A DNA stretch of 64,000 nucleotides from Brenneria roseae subsp. roseae. GTDB lineage: Bacteria; Pseudomonadota; Gammaproteobacteria; Enterobacterales; Enterobacteriaceae. Each line of letters opens with the position of its first letter. Within the stretch, counting starts at the first letter, position 1. Of the stretch, positions 16,164 through 24,781 are shown in pieces. The notes under the pieces were generated by a model. That model saw nothing but the letters and a program-made list of their open reading frames with translations, made no database searches and was not told where the DNA came from. The stretch spans positions 334,920 through 398,919 of the forward strand of contig NZ_KZ819023.1 in the NCBI RefSeq assembly GCF_003115845.1. Direction: 5' to 3'. The position numbers and the translations under genes were made by a program.

Positions 16164-17258
16164 TCAGTGGGTGACGACCACATCCAGCGCCCGCAGATGC
16201 TCAGGTTGCCAGGATAGCGTGACTTCTGAACCGGTCGTCCAGTGTGGTTGAATTTCGCTGGCGGGCAGTTTCACCATGAACTGCGGTTGGCCAGCCACTT
16301 CCGTCATCATGCGCACGTGGTCGCCCAGATAAATGAACTGCTGAATTCGGGCTTTGATCTGTTGAGCATGACTGTCAACGTTTGCCGCATTAATCCGAAT
16401 GCGCTCAGGGCGGATACACAGGGTGATTTTTTTACCCGGCGAGCTGGGGCGCACTTTCAGTGCCCTCAGCTGTGTGCCATCGTCCAGTGTAGCGCGGTAG
16501 AAGTCGCCGTCGGTCCCGGTCTGTGTGGCGATCAGGCTGTTGTTTTCCCCAATAAATTGCGCGACGAACGTATTTTCCGGTTTTTCGTAAATTTCGCTGG
16601 GGGTGGCCATCTGCTGAATGATGCCGTCATTGAAGACCGCGACCCGGTTGGACATGGTCATGGCTTCGCTCTGATCGTGCGTGACATAAACCACGGTCAA
16701 CCCCAGAGCTTCATGCAATTCTTTGATTTCCAACTGCATATGCTCACGCAGCTGTTTATCCAGCGCGCCCAGCGGCTCATCCATCAGCACCAGTCTGGGT
16801 TCAAATACCAACGCCCGCGCCAGCGCAACACGCTGTTGCTGCCCGCCGGACATTTGTGCCGGATAGCGATCCGCCAGATTGGTCAGTTTCACGCGATCGA
16901 GCACTTTGTCGACCTTTTCCTTAATATCGGCACGATTCATACGGCGAATGGATAACGGGAAGGCCAGGTTTTCTGCCACTGTCATATGCGGGAACAAGGC
17001 GTAATTCTGGAATACCATGCCGATGCCGCGCTGATGCGGGGGCAGGTGATGCAGCGGCGTATCACGCAATAGAATTTCACCCTGAGTCGGTGTTTCAAAT
17101 CCGGCCAGCATCATCAGACTGGTGGTTTTCCCTGAACCTGACGGACCGAGCAGGGTCAGAAATTCGCCTTCATGGATATCCAGATTCAGGTTTTTGACGA
17201 CCAGACGGTCACCATCGTAAGTTTTCTGGATGTTCTTGAAGCTGACATAATTTCTCAT
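16164..17258 (-). CDS. ABC importer ATPase, polyamine/GABA-type (PotA-like)
   Basis: The protein of about 364 residues has a nucleotide-binding domain with Walker A GPSGSGKTT, Q-loop FQNYALFPH, signature MSGGQQQR, Walker B LVLMDEPLG and the H-loop THD. A C-terminal TOBE/OB domain follows (about 250-360), as in PotA/UgpC-type ATPases. It is the probable motor for the binding protein and permeases at 22228-25603, from which it is separated by a MocR regulator and gabTD. No other orphan ATPase or transporter is nearby. Start 17258 (MRNYVSFKN) follows GAGAGAATGGAACA. An ATG 18 bases upstream lacks a ribosome site. A degenerate copy of the TGATGCATCA box lies about 40 bases upstream. Confidence 0.88.
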   Translation of the reverse strand: MRNYVSFKNIQKTYDGDRLVVKNLNLDIHEGEFLTLLGPSGSGKTTSLMMLAGFETPTQGEILLRDTPLHHLPPHQRGIGMVFQNYALFPHMTVAENLAFPLSIRRMNRADIKEKVDKVLDRVKLTNLADRYPAQMSGGQQQRVALARALVFEPRLVLMDEPLGALDKQLREHMQLEIKELHEALGLTVVYVTHDQSEAMTMSNRVAVFNDGIIQQMATPSEIYEKPENTFVAQFIGENNSLIATQTGTDGDFYRATLDDGTQLRALKVRPSSPGKKITLCIRPERIRINAANVDSHAQQIKARIQQFIYLGDHVRMMTEVAGQPQFMVKLPASEIQPHWTTGSEVTLSWQPEHLRALDVVVTH

Positions 17259-17491
17259 TGTTCCATTCTCTCGCATTGACAGTGTCTTAAATCATTAGGA
17301 TGCATAAAACATGCCTGTTTTGATAAAAGTGAGAATTACGAGAGGGTTAAAACCCCTGAGAGGGAAAATCAGGCAATAGGGTTGCCCTGTTATGGTGAGT
17401 CTCATTATGGGGCGGCACCATAAAGGTGCATAAGCGGCGATATTGTCAGCAGGTAAAATGGGGACTTTTTGGGCCCGTCATTAGCATGACA

Positions 17492-19000
17492 TTACAAATT
17501 TCTTCCGGCGTTTTTTTGCGCCTGAATGCAGTCCACAATCACGGAAAAAGCCTGCGTCATGTCGCTTTCCTCTACCGCGGCATAGCCCAGCAATAATCCC
17601 CGGTGCTGGGTCGGGCGCAGATAGTAGCTGGACAATGGTTTCACCGTCACGCCGCGTCGCTGAATCCGCGCGCTGAGCAGAACATCATCGATGGAAGACG
17701 GTAACCGGAGCAGCATGTGCAACCCGGCATTGCTGTTGTCCCCCACGAATTCAGGTCCAAGCTGTTGTTCGATCAGTTCTGTCAGCATGGTGCGACGCCT
17801 GGCGTACAGCAGGCGCATGCGGCGGATGTGCGCGGCGTAGTGACCTTCCTGAATGAACTGGCTGAGCGTGGCCTGGGTCAGCCAGTGGCCGCCCCGGTAC
17901 AGCTCCGAATGGGCTAATCTCAGATCGCGCGCCAGCTGCGGCGGTAAAACCATATAGCTGACCCGTAAACCGGGATAGAGCGTTTTACTGAAGGTGCCGA
18001 TATAAATGACCGGGGACTGGGCCTGCAACCCTTGCAGAGAAGGGATCGGGTTACCGGAAAAGCGGAATTCGCTGTCATAGTCATCTTCCACCACCCAGCA
18101 TCCTTGCTCCTGCGCCAGTGCCAATAGCCGCTGACGACGCGCCAGACTCATGACCGCTCCCAGCGGATACTGATGGGAAGGGGTGACGCAGATTAGCCGT
18201 GGTATTGACTGAGGCGTTACCGTCTCTGGCGGCGCCATCCCTTGTTCATCGACGTCAATGGGCGCGACCCGGAGGCCATTAATCGTCAGAACGTTACGCG
18301 TTCCCCAGTAGCACGGATCTTCTATCCAGACTAAATCACCGGGATTGCAAAGCATCTTTGCCAGCAAATCCATCGCCTGATGCGTGCCTTCCGTAATCAG
18401 AATCTGTTCCGGCGTGCATTCAACCGAGCGGGATACCCGCAGGTAGTCCACCAGCGCCAGTTGAAGCTCGGGACAACCGCCGATAGGCGAGTAGGAGAGT
18501 TGTTCCGGGTTGACGCGCCGGGTGAGCCGGGTCTGGATTCTGCGCCACAGATCGTGAGGAAAGCTGGCAATGTCGGGAATACCGGGCATAAACGCTCCCC
18601 ACTGCCGTGGCGATGCGCCCGAATATCCCAGCAGATGCCGGCCCCGGCGCGATAATTCCTGCACCGGCAATCGGGTCGTCGTGTGCTTCTCACTGCGTAC
18701 CGGCATCATGTTGCCATCAGGCAACTGTTGCGTCACAAAGGTACCGCTGCCGGTACGGGCCTCAATATAACCCTCGGCCAGAAGCTGTTCATAGGCCGCC
18801 AATACCGTATTGCGCGACAGAGATAGCTCCTGGGCCAAATCGCGCGAAGAGGGCAGCCGGCTGCCCGCGGTAATGGCGCCGTCGAGAATGGACAGCCGAA
18901 TACTGTCATACAGCCGCTTGTTCAGCGTGCCTTCCTGCTGGTTACTCAAACGCTGTAGCAGCAAGTCAGTTAAAAGCGAACGCAAAAGTGGATCCTTCAA
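17492..19000 (-). CDS. MocR/GabR-family regulator (GntR DNA-binding plus aminotransferase-like domain)
   Basis: The 502-residue protein joins an N-terminal GntR winged helix (about 25-90: LYDSIRLSILDGAI, SRDLAQELSLSRNTVLAAYEQL, EARTGSGTFV) to a class I aminotransferase-like domain (about 130-495). The PLP lysine is in IGTFSKTLYPGLRVSY, and an EDDYDSEFR segment precedes it. GabR in Bacillus binds PLP and GABA and activates gabTD; the same arrangement here, divergent from gabT, suggests the same role. The ATG at 19000 has no obvious strong ribosome site but begins the conserved N-terminus. It separates the transporter ATPase from the rest of the cluster. Confidence 0.87.
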   Translation of the reverse strand: MKDPLLRSLLTDLLLQRLSNQQEGTLNKRLYDSIRLSILDGAITAGSRLPSSRDLAQELSLSRNTVLAAYEQLLAEGYIEARTGSGTFVTQQLPDGNMMPVRSEKHTTTRLPVQELSRRGRHLLGYSGASPRQWGAFMPGIPDIASFPHDLWRRIQTRLTRRVNPEQLSYSPIGGCPELQLALVDYLRVSRSVECTPEQILITEGTHQAMDLLAKMLCNPGDLVWIEDPCYWGTRNVLTINGLRVAPIDVDEQGMAPPETVTPQSIPRLICVTPSHQYPLGAVMSLARRQRLLALAQEQGCWVVEDDYDSEFRFSGNPIPSLQGLQAQSPVIYIGTFSKTLYPGLRVSYMVLPPQLARDLRLAHSELYRGGHWLTQATLSQFIQEGHYAAHIRRMRLLYARRRTMLTELIEQQLGPEFVGDNSNAGLHMLLRLPSSIDDVLLSARIQRRGVTVKPLSSYYLRPTQHRGLLLGYAAVEESDMTQAFSVIVDCIQAQKNAGRNL

Positions 19001-19154
19001 ATATTAAAAACTGGCTCTGGATTATAGAACCATCTGACGCCTATAAATAGCAACAGAAAGATGTGAAACAGTGAATCACATCACGGCACTTTCCATCACC
19101 AATGAAGCGCCGTCATCAATGAGTCCGGGTGGTACCCTGTAATTGGAGCAGAGA
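19001..19154. promoter_or_regulatory. Divergent promoter region between the MocR gene and gabT
   Basis: These 154 bases must hold both promoters and the MocR operator. I see AACTGGCTCTGGATTATAGAA near 19010-19030, followed by ACCATCTGACGCC and TATAAATAG. This kind of CTGG/ACCA pattern near a -10-like TATAAA is common for MocR targets, but the exact operator cannot be proved. Confidence 0.4.
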
Positions 19155-20420
19155 ATGAAGAATAGCGAATTGAATCAACGCCGTTTGGCTGCCACCCCGC
19201 GTGGCGTAGGTGTGATGTGTGATTTCTACGCGGCCCGGGCAGAGAATGCCACCCTGTGGGACATTGAAGGCCGTGAGTTTATCGATTTCGCTGGCGGCAT
19301 CGCTGTACTGAATACCGGGCATCGCCATCCGAAAATTTTAGCGGCGGTGCGTGAGCAACTGGAGTGCTTCACGCATACGGCGTATCAGATTGTACCTTAC
19401 GCCGGCTACGTCCGTTTGGCTGAGCGTATCAATGCGCTGGCGCCGATTGATGGCCCGGCGAAGACCACGTTTTTTACTACAGGCGCTGAAGCGGTGGAAA
19501 ATGCGGTGAAAATTGCCCGTTGTCATACCCGCCGTCCCGGCGTAATCGCGTTTGGCGCCGCGTTTCACGGCCGTACTCTGTTAACCATGACGTTAACGGG
19601 CAAAGTGGCGCCTTACTCCAACGGTTTTGGCCCCTTCCCGGGCTCGATATTCCATGCGCTGTATCCCAATGAGCAACTGGGCATTACGGTGGAACAGTCA
19701 CTGGCCAGTATTGATAACCTGCTGCATGCGGATATCGCGGCCGACCAGGTCGCCGCTATCTTGCTGGAACCGGTTCAGGGTGAAGGTGGTTTTAATGTGG
19801 CGCCTCCCGCTTTCATTAGCGCGTTACGCAAACTATGCGATGAGCACGGTATACTGTTAATAGCCGATGAAGTACAGACCGGCTTTGCCCGCACCGGTAA
19901 GCTGTTTGCGATGGAACATTACGCCGAGCATGCCGACCTGATCACCATGGCGAAAAGTCTGGGCGGTGGTTTCCCGATCTCTGGCGTGGTTGGCCGCGCA
20001 GAGGTCATGGATGCGCCGGCGCCGGGTGGATTGGGCGGCACCTATGCCGGCAACCCGCTGGCAGTGGCGTCCGCGCTGGCCGTATTGGACGTGATTGAAG
20101 AAGAGAAGCTGTGTCAACGTTCACAGCATCTTGGTGCGGCGTTGGCGGAAACGCTGGAAAAAGTAAAACCGCAGTGTCCGGCTCTGGTGGCGATTCGTTC
20201 GCAGGGGTCAATGGTGGCCGCGGAGTTTAACGATCCGCAAACGGGTAAACCATCGGCCGAGATTACCCGTAAATTCCAGCAGGAAGCCCTGAAAGAAGGT
20301 CTGTTGTTATTAACCTGTGGCGTGCATGGCAATGTGATTCGTTTCCTGTACCCGCTGACGATTCCAGACGATCAGTTCAGCAAAGCGATGAGCATTCTTA
20401 CCCGCGTACTGACAAAGTAA
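19155..20420 (+). CDS. gabT: 4-aminobutyrate aminotransferase GabT
   Basis: GabT transfers the amino group of GABA to 2-oxoglutarate, giving succinate semialdehyde and glutamate. The 421-residue class III PLP enzyme shows the glycine-rich PLP loop TTGAEAVENAVKIAR, the LIADEVQTGFARTGK segment and the Schiff-base Lys267 in TMAKSLGGG. Its length and spacing match E. coli GabT. ATG 19155 is preceded by TTGGAGCAGAGA; a TTG twelve bases upstream is not needed. It is followed after ten bases by gabD, so the two form an operon, divergent from the MocR regulator. Confidence 0.93.
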   Translation: MKNSELNQRRLAATPRGVGVMCDFYAARAENATLWDIEGREFIDFAGGIAVLNTGHRHPKILAAVREQLECFTHTAYQIVPYAGYVRLAERINALAPIDGPAKTTFFTTGAEAVENAVKIARCHTRRPGVIAFGAAFHGRTLLTMTLTGKVAPYSNGFGPFPGSIFHALYPNEQLGITVEQSLASIDNLLHADIAADQVAAILLEPVQGEGGFNVAPPAFISALRKLCDEHGILLIADEVQTGFARTGKLFAMEHYAEHADLITMAKSLGGGFPISGVVGRAEVMDAPAPGGLGGTYAGNPLAVASALAVLDVIEEEKLCQRSQHLGAALAETLEKVKPQCPALVAIRSQGSMVAAEFNDPQTGKPSAEITRKFQQEALKEGLLLLTCGVHGNVIRFLYPLTIPDDQFSKAMSILTRVLTK

Positions 20421-20430
20421 AAGAGACGCT

Positions 20431-21885
20431 ATGCAACTGAAACAAAAAGACTTACTTCGCCAGCGTTGCCTGATTGACGGCGACTGGCATGACAGCCAGA
20501 ACAATGAGCATTTGGATGTAACCAACCCGGCGACGGGTGACGTTCTGGGAACCGTTCCTTTAGTCACGCCGCAACAAACCGAACAGGCGATTGCGGCGGC
20601 TGAACTGGCGCTGACGAGTTGGCGCCAGCGTACCGGTAAAGACCGCGCGGCGGTGCTGCAAGCCTGGGCGCGCCTGATTATGGACAGTCAGGAAGATCTG
20701 GCGGTACTGCTGACGGCAGAACAGGGCAAACCGCTGGCGGAAGCGCGAGGGGAAATTGCCTACGCGGCGTCGTTCATCGACTGGTTCGCGGAAGAAGCCA
20801 AGCGTATCGAAGGCAGCGTGCTGCAATCGCCGCAAGGGCATCAGCGCATGCTGGTGATCAAACAGCCGATTGGCGTGTGCGCCGCGATTACGCCGTGGAA
20901 TTTTCCGGCGGCGATGATTACCCGCAAGGTGGCGCCCGCGCTGGCGGCGGGTTGCACCATGATTGTCAAACCGGCTGAGCAGACGCCATTCACCGCACTG
21001 GCGCTGGCTGAACTGGCCCAACAGGCGGGCATTCCGCGCGGCGTGTTGCAGGTGATTACCGGTGATGCGAAATCCGTCGGCAAAGTGCTGTGCGATAGTC
21101 CGGTGGTGCGTAAGTTGAGTTTCACCGGTTCGACCGAAGTCGGTCGGATTCTGATGGCGCAGAGCGCGCCGACGGTGAAAAAACTGTCGCTGGAATTGGG
21201 CGGCAACGCGCCATTTATCGTGTTTGACGATGCCGATCTGGATCTGGCGGTAAAAGGTATTTTGGCTTCCAAGTTCCGTAACAGCGGACAGACCTGCGTA
21301 TGCGCTAACCGGATTTATGTGCAGAAAGGGGTTTATTCTGCGCTGGTCGAGAAGCTGATTGAAGAAGTCAAAAAACTGAAAGTGGGTGATGGCAGTCAAC
21401 CCGGTGTGACGCAAGGTCCGCTGATTGACGACGATGCGATCGATAAAGTCCGGCAGCATATTGATGATGCGCTGGCGAAAGGGGCGACGCTGCTGTTGGG
21501 CGGCAAACCGCATGAACTGGGCGGCACGTTCTTTACGCCAACCATCGTCGGTGGTGTGACGCACGAGATGCGTTTTGCCCGCGAAGAAACCTTTGGTCCG
21601 GTCGCGCCGCTGTTCCAGTTCAGCGAAGAAGCCGAAGTGGTTGCCATGGCGAACGATACGGAGTTTGGTCTGGCGGCATACGTTTATACCCGCGATGCCA
21701 TTCGTCAATGGACCGTTCCTGAAGCGCTGGACTACGGCATGGTTGGCCTCAACACCGGCCTGATTTCCAACGAAGTCGCGCCATTCGGCGGGGTGAAACA
21801 GTCAGGGTTGGGGCGTGAAGGATCGCGTTTCGGTATCGAAGACTATCTGGAAATGAAATATATCTGCGTGGATCTTTCCCGGTAA
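20431..21885 (+). CDS. gabD: Succinate-semialdehyde dehydrogenase GabD (NADP+)
   Basis: GabD oxidises succinate semialdehyde to succinate, the second step of GABA use. The 484-residue aldehyde dehydrogenase has the TPWNFPAAMITRK cofactor segment, FTGSTEVGR, general base Glu255 in LELGGNAP and catalytic Cys289 in SGQTCVCANR. The C-terminal GLGREGSRFG and EYLEMKY-like end are typical of GabD. Ten bases separate it from gabT. A GC-rich hairpin at 21915-21939 lies 30 bases past the stop. In this cluster it could also accept aldehydes from the phospho-lyase encoded at 27657. Confidence 0.93.
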   Translation: MQLKQKDLLRQRCLIDGDWHDSQNNEHLDVTNPATGDVLGTVPLVTPQQTEQAIAAAELALTSWRQRTGKDRAAVLQAWARLIMDSQEDLAVLLTAEQGKPLAEARGEIAYAASFIDWFAEEAKRIEGSVLQSPQGHQRMLVIKQPIGVCAAITPWNFPAAMITRKVAPALAAGCTMIVKPAEQTPFTALALAELAQQAGIPRGVLQVITGDAKSVGKVLCDSPVVRKLSFTGSTEVGRILMAQSAPTVKKLSLELGGNAPFIVFDDADLDLAVKGILASKFRNSGQTCVCANRIYVQKGVYSALVEKLIEEVKKLKVGDGSQPGVTQGPLIDDDAIDKVRQHIDDALAKGATLLLGGKPHELGGTFFTPTIVGGVTHEMRFAREETFGPVAPLFQFSEEAEVVAMANDTEFGLAAYVYTRDAIRQWTVPEALDYGMVGLNTGLISNEVAPFGGVKQSGLGREGSRFGIEDYLEMKYICVDLSR

Positions 21886-22122
21886 TTTTGAGGGGAAGGC
21901 AGAAGAGGAATTCGGGTGCCGCGGCCGTTTTGCGGCGCCTGATAAAAGAAAACCTTATGCGCCTGGATGGTGCGGGCAAATCGTAAAACGCACCACTAAA
22001 AGGCAAAAAAGGGAGCAGAGACGCAACAGAAAAACAGTGCAAACGTTCGGTTAATTATCACCACGCTTTGTAACACCGTTCCTACCAGTCATGATGACAA
22101 AACATCGATAAATTTTCTGAAA

Positions 22123-22137
22123 TGGCACGATTTATGC
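22123..22137 (+). promoter_or_regulatory. Candidate sigma-54 (-24/-12) promoter
   Basis: TGGCACGATTTATGC keeps the invariant GG and GC ten bases apart and differs from TGGCACG-N4-TTGC at one position. It lies 91 bases upstream of the binding-protein start and just before the TGATGCATCA box, which would cover the transcription start. It was found by pattern only. Confidence 0.5.
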
Positions 22138-22152
22138 ATCGAATATGATACA

Positions 22153-22162
22153 TGATGCATCA
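22153..22162. promoter_or_regulatory. TGATGCATCA palindrome, copy 1 (putative GntR/FCD operator)
   Basis: A perfect palindrome with an A-rich right flank, 66 bases before the binding-protein start. Identical copies lie at 25789 and 63183, each in a promoter region. The last one precedes a GntR-family gene. Confidence 0.65.
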
Positions 22163-22227
22163 AAAAAGGCTTGATGCGTAATTGCCGATGTTTACGTTGA
22201 CTAACACAACTCTCCAGGAGCCACACC

Positions 22228-23274
22228 ATGCTTAAAAGTAAAACGAGGTTGACGAAAATTGCTGTATCCGCGTTTCTTGTCGCCATGGCCTGTCAGGCGC
22301 AGGCAGAAACCGTCACGGTTATTTCCTTTGGCGGCCTGAACAAGGACGCGCAGGATAAAGCATTTTACAAACCGTTTGCCGCTGCCGGTAAAGGCACCGT
22401 CGAAGCGGGTGAGTACAACGGCGAAATGGCGCGTATTCGTGCGATGGTGGAAACCGGTCAGGTTGGCTGGGATGTGGTGGAAGTCGAAGGTCCGGAACTG
22501 ATGCGCGGTTGTAACGAAGGGCTGTTTGAACCGCTGGACTGGTCAAAACTGGGCGATCAATCCCAGTTTGTGAAAGGCGCGGTTTCAGAATGCGGCGCGG
22601 GTATCTTCCTGTGGTCAACCGCGCTGACTTATAACGCGCAAAAGCTGCAACAGGCGCCGAAAAACTGGGCGGATTTCTGGGATGTGACAACCTACCCAGG
22701 GAAACGCGCGCTGCGTAAGAGCGCTAAATTTACGCTGGAAATTGCCTTGCTGGCCGATGGCGTGAAACGTGAAGATCTCTACAAAGAGCTGGCGACGCCT
22801 GCGGGCGTGGATCGCGCATTCAAAAAACTGGATCAGATCAAACCTAATATTCAGTGGTGGGAGTCCGGCGCTCAGCCGGTGCAATGGCTGGTTTCCGGCG
22901 ATGTCGTGATGACCTCGGCCTACAACGGCCGTGTGGCCTCCGCGCAGCAAGAAGGGCATGACTTCAAGATCGTCTGGACCGACAGCATCTATGACCTGGA
23001 TAGCTGGGCCATCGTCAAAGGTTCCAAACACAAGGAATTGGCAGAACAGTTCATCGCGTTTGCCAGCCTGCCTGAAAATCAGAAAGTGTTTGCGGAAAAT
23101 ATCCCTTACGGCCCGACTCACGTGAAAGCCATCTCCATGCTGGATGCCAAGGTCGCTCAGAACCTGCCGACTGCGCCAGAAAACCTGGAAAACGCCTTGC
23201 AGGTGGATACCGAGTTCTGGATTGACCACGGTGAAGAGCTGGAACAGCGCTTTAACTCCTGGGCTGCCCAATAA
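22228..23274 (+). CDS. Periplasmic substrate-binding protein, PotD/POPT type
   Basis: The 348-residue protein starts with a signal peptide (basic MLKSKTRLTK, hydrophobic core, cut after CQAQA-ET). The mature part follows the PotD/PotF-type solute-binding fold: VTVISFGG at the N-terminus, YNGEMARIRAMVETGQVGWDVVEVEG, the hinge region WADFWDVTTYPGKRAL and a DLDSWAIVKGSK closing segment. AGGAG precedes the ATG. Family members bind polyamines, GABA, opines or phosphonates. Proximity to gabTD makes GABA a reasonable guess (compare Gts of Rhizobium), and the phospho-lyase genes suggest a hydroxylated amine as alternative. Confidence 0.87.
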   Translation: MLKSKTRLTKIAVSAFLVAMACQAQAETVTVISFGGLNKDAQDKAFYKPFAAAGKGTVEAGEYNGEMARIRAMVETGQVGWDVVEVEGPELMRGCNEGLFEPLDWSKLGDQSQFVKGAVSECGAGIFLWSTALTYNAQKLQQAPKNWADFWDVTTYPGKRALRKSAKFTLEIALLADGVKREDLYKELATPAGVDRAFKKLDQIKPNIQWWESGAQPVQWLVSGDVVMTSAYNGRVASAQQEGHDFKIVWTDSIYDLDSWAIVKGSKHKELAEQFIAFASLPENQKVFAENIPYGPTHVKAISMLDAKVAQNLPTAPENLENALQVDTEFWIDHGEELEQRFNSWAAQ

Positions 23275-23290
23275 AGCGTAACGGAACCGT

Positions 23291-23385
23291 ATAGGCAATT
23301 GAGCCTATGGCGGGGAGGGGGGGTTGTCCCTCCCCGCCGGTAACAACACGATAAGAAGACGTTTTTACCCGGCAAATCTGCCGGG
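23291..23385 (+). repeat. Three consecutive intercistronic hairpins
   Basis: Stem-loops at 23291-23308 (ATAGGC/GCCTAT type), 23309-23338 (GGCGGGGAGGG against CCCTCCCCGCC) and 23368-23385 (CCCGGCA/TGCCGGG) lie between the binding-protein stop and the first permease. Such structures usually stabilise the upstream message or cut read-through, giving more binding protein than permease. Confidence 0.65.
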
Positions 23386-23482
23386 AGCGGATTTTAACAC
23401 TGCCTGCAACGGGCCAAGTAATACACCTGCAACGTGAAAAAAAGATGCCGGATATAATGCACGTATGATGGAGATAAAGCCT

Positions 23483-24754
23483 ATGTCCCAGAGCGAAATG
23501 TTGGCAACCTCGCCATCATCCAGCGAGAAAGAAGGGAATGCCAAACTGAAGCAGCAATTACGCGCCGCGCAGGCGGTTTACAAGAAGCGTTCGTTGCTGC
23601 TGATTGCGCCACTGTTTCTGTTTATTGTGGTGAGCTTCCTCTTCCCCATTACTTCGATTCTGGGAAAAAGCGTATCGAATCCGGAACTGCGCGAAACCAT
23701 GCCTGCCACGATCGCCGTGATGCGGCTCTGGTCTGGTAATGAGATTCCGGACGAAACGGTATTTAGCGCGGTGGTGAGCGATCTGCGTGAAGCCCGCAGC
23801 ACCGGGAAATTAGCCGCCATCACTAAACGTCTGGGCTATGAAGGATCTGAATACCGGACGTTGATCACCCGCACGTTGCGTAAACTGCCGGCGGAAGGCA
23901 GTGCCGATATTCGCGGGCAGCTGATTGACGAACAGCCTTTATGGGGAGAACTCTCGACCTGGCAGACGCTGGATCGCGCTTCCCGTCCGTTTACCTCGTA
24001 TTATCTGTTAGCCGTATTCGATCATAAAGTCGATGCCAAAACCCAGCAGATTGTCGCCCAGCCTGCCGATCAGGCGCTGTATGTCGATGTCCTGCTACGC
24101 ACGTTATTGATGGCTGGCGTCGTGACGCTGCTGTGCGTCGGCCTGGGATATCCGCTGTCTTACTGGCTGGCGAAACAGCCCGCCAATCGTGCCAATCTGC
24201 TGTTGATTCTGGTGTTGCTGCCGTTCTGGACCTCGCTGATTGTGCGTACCGCCAGCTGGATTGTGTTATTGCAGTCCGGCGGTCTGATTAACCGTACCCT
24301 GATCAATATCGGCATCATCAATGAGCCTCTGGTTCTGGTGTTCAACCGTGTCGGCGTCTACATTTCGATGACGCACATTTTGCTGCCGTTCTTCATTCTG
24401 CCGCTGTATGCGGTCATGAAAGGCATTTCTCCTAACTATGTTCGCGCCGCGATATCGCTGGGGGCGCATCCCTTTATTGCGTTCTGGCGCGTATATGTGC
24501 CACAGACCTATGCGGGGGTAACGGCCGGCGCGCTGCTGGTGTTCATGATGGCGATTGGCTATTACATCACGCCTGCGTTGCTGGGGGGACCGAGCGATCA
24601 GATGCTGAGTTATTTCGTTGCCTTCTTCACCAACACGACGATGAACTGGGGGATGGCGGCAGCATTGGGAACGCAATTGCTGGTTATTGTAACGCTGCTG
24701 TACGTGGTCTATATCCGGGTCACCCGTACCAATGCTGAAATCGCGGCGCATTAA
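23483..24754 (+). CDS. ABC transporter permease with large periplasmic insertion
   Basis: This inner-membrane subunit has about 423 residues, well over the 280-300 usual for PotB. TM1 spans about 38-60. A hydrophilic segment of roughly 140 residues (61-202) follows and should be periplasmic. The usual five-helix permease core comes next, with the EAA-type loop AAISLGAHPFIAFWRVYVP facing the ATPase. I chose ATG 23483 (MSQSEM) because GGAG lies nine bases upstream; two further ATGs at 23465 and 23468 lack one. The second permease follows after 27 bases, so both are co-transcribed. Confidence 0.87.
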   Translation: MSQSEMLATSPSSSEKEGNAKLKQQLRAAQAVYKKRSLLLIAPLFLFIVVSFLFPITSILGKSVSNPELRETMPATIAVMRLWSGNEIPDETVFSAVVSDLREARSTGKLAAITKRLGYEGSEYRTLITRTLRKLPAEGSADIRGQLIDEQPLWGELSTWQTLDRASRPFTSYYLLAVFDHKVDAKTQQIVAQPADQALYVDVLLRTLLMAGVVTLLCVGLGYPLSYWLAKQPANRANLLLILVLLPFWTSLIVRTASWIVLLQSGGLINRTLINIGIINEPLVLVFNRVGVYISMTHILLPFFILPLYAVMKGISPNYVRAAISLGAHPFIAFWRVYVPQTYAGVTAGALLVFMMAIGYYITPALLGGPSDQMLSYFVAFFTNTTMNWGMAAALGTQLLVIVTLLYVVYIRVTRTNAEIAAH

Positions 24755-24781
24755 CGACGCTTTGTCCAAGGGGAAACGAAA

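Larger units (their letters stand above)
21886..22227. other. Intergenic control region before the ABC binding protein
   Basis: These 342 bases hold a GC-rich hairpin after gabD (21915-21939), then AT-rich DNA with a sigma-54-like promoter and a TGATGCATCA palindrome (both listed separately). A half-site ATGCATC lies at 22134-22140. No gene is supported here. Confidence 0.6.

Noticed and set aside
16242-16955. 237-codon plus-strand frame opposite the ABC ATPase
   Set aside because: Antisense to Walker and signature motifs of a real gene; no own features.
20560-21708. 382-codon minus-strand frame opposite gabD
   Set aside because: Antisense to a full aldehyde dehydrogenase; Arg/His/Gln-rich translation is typical of a shadow.
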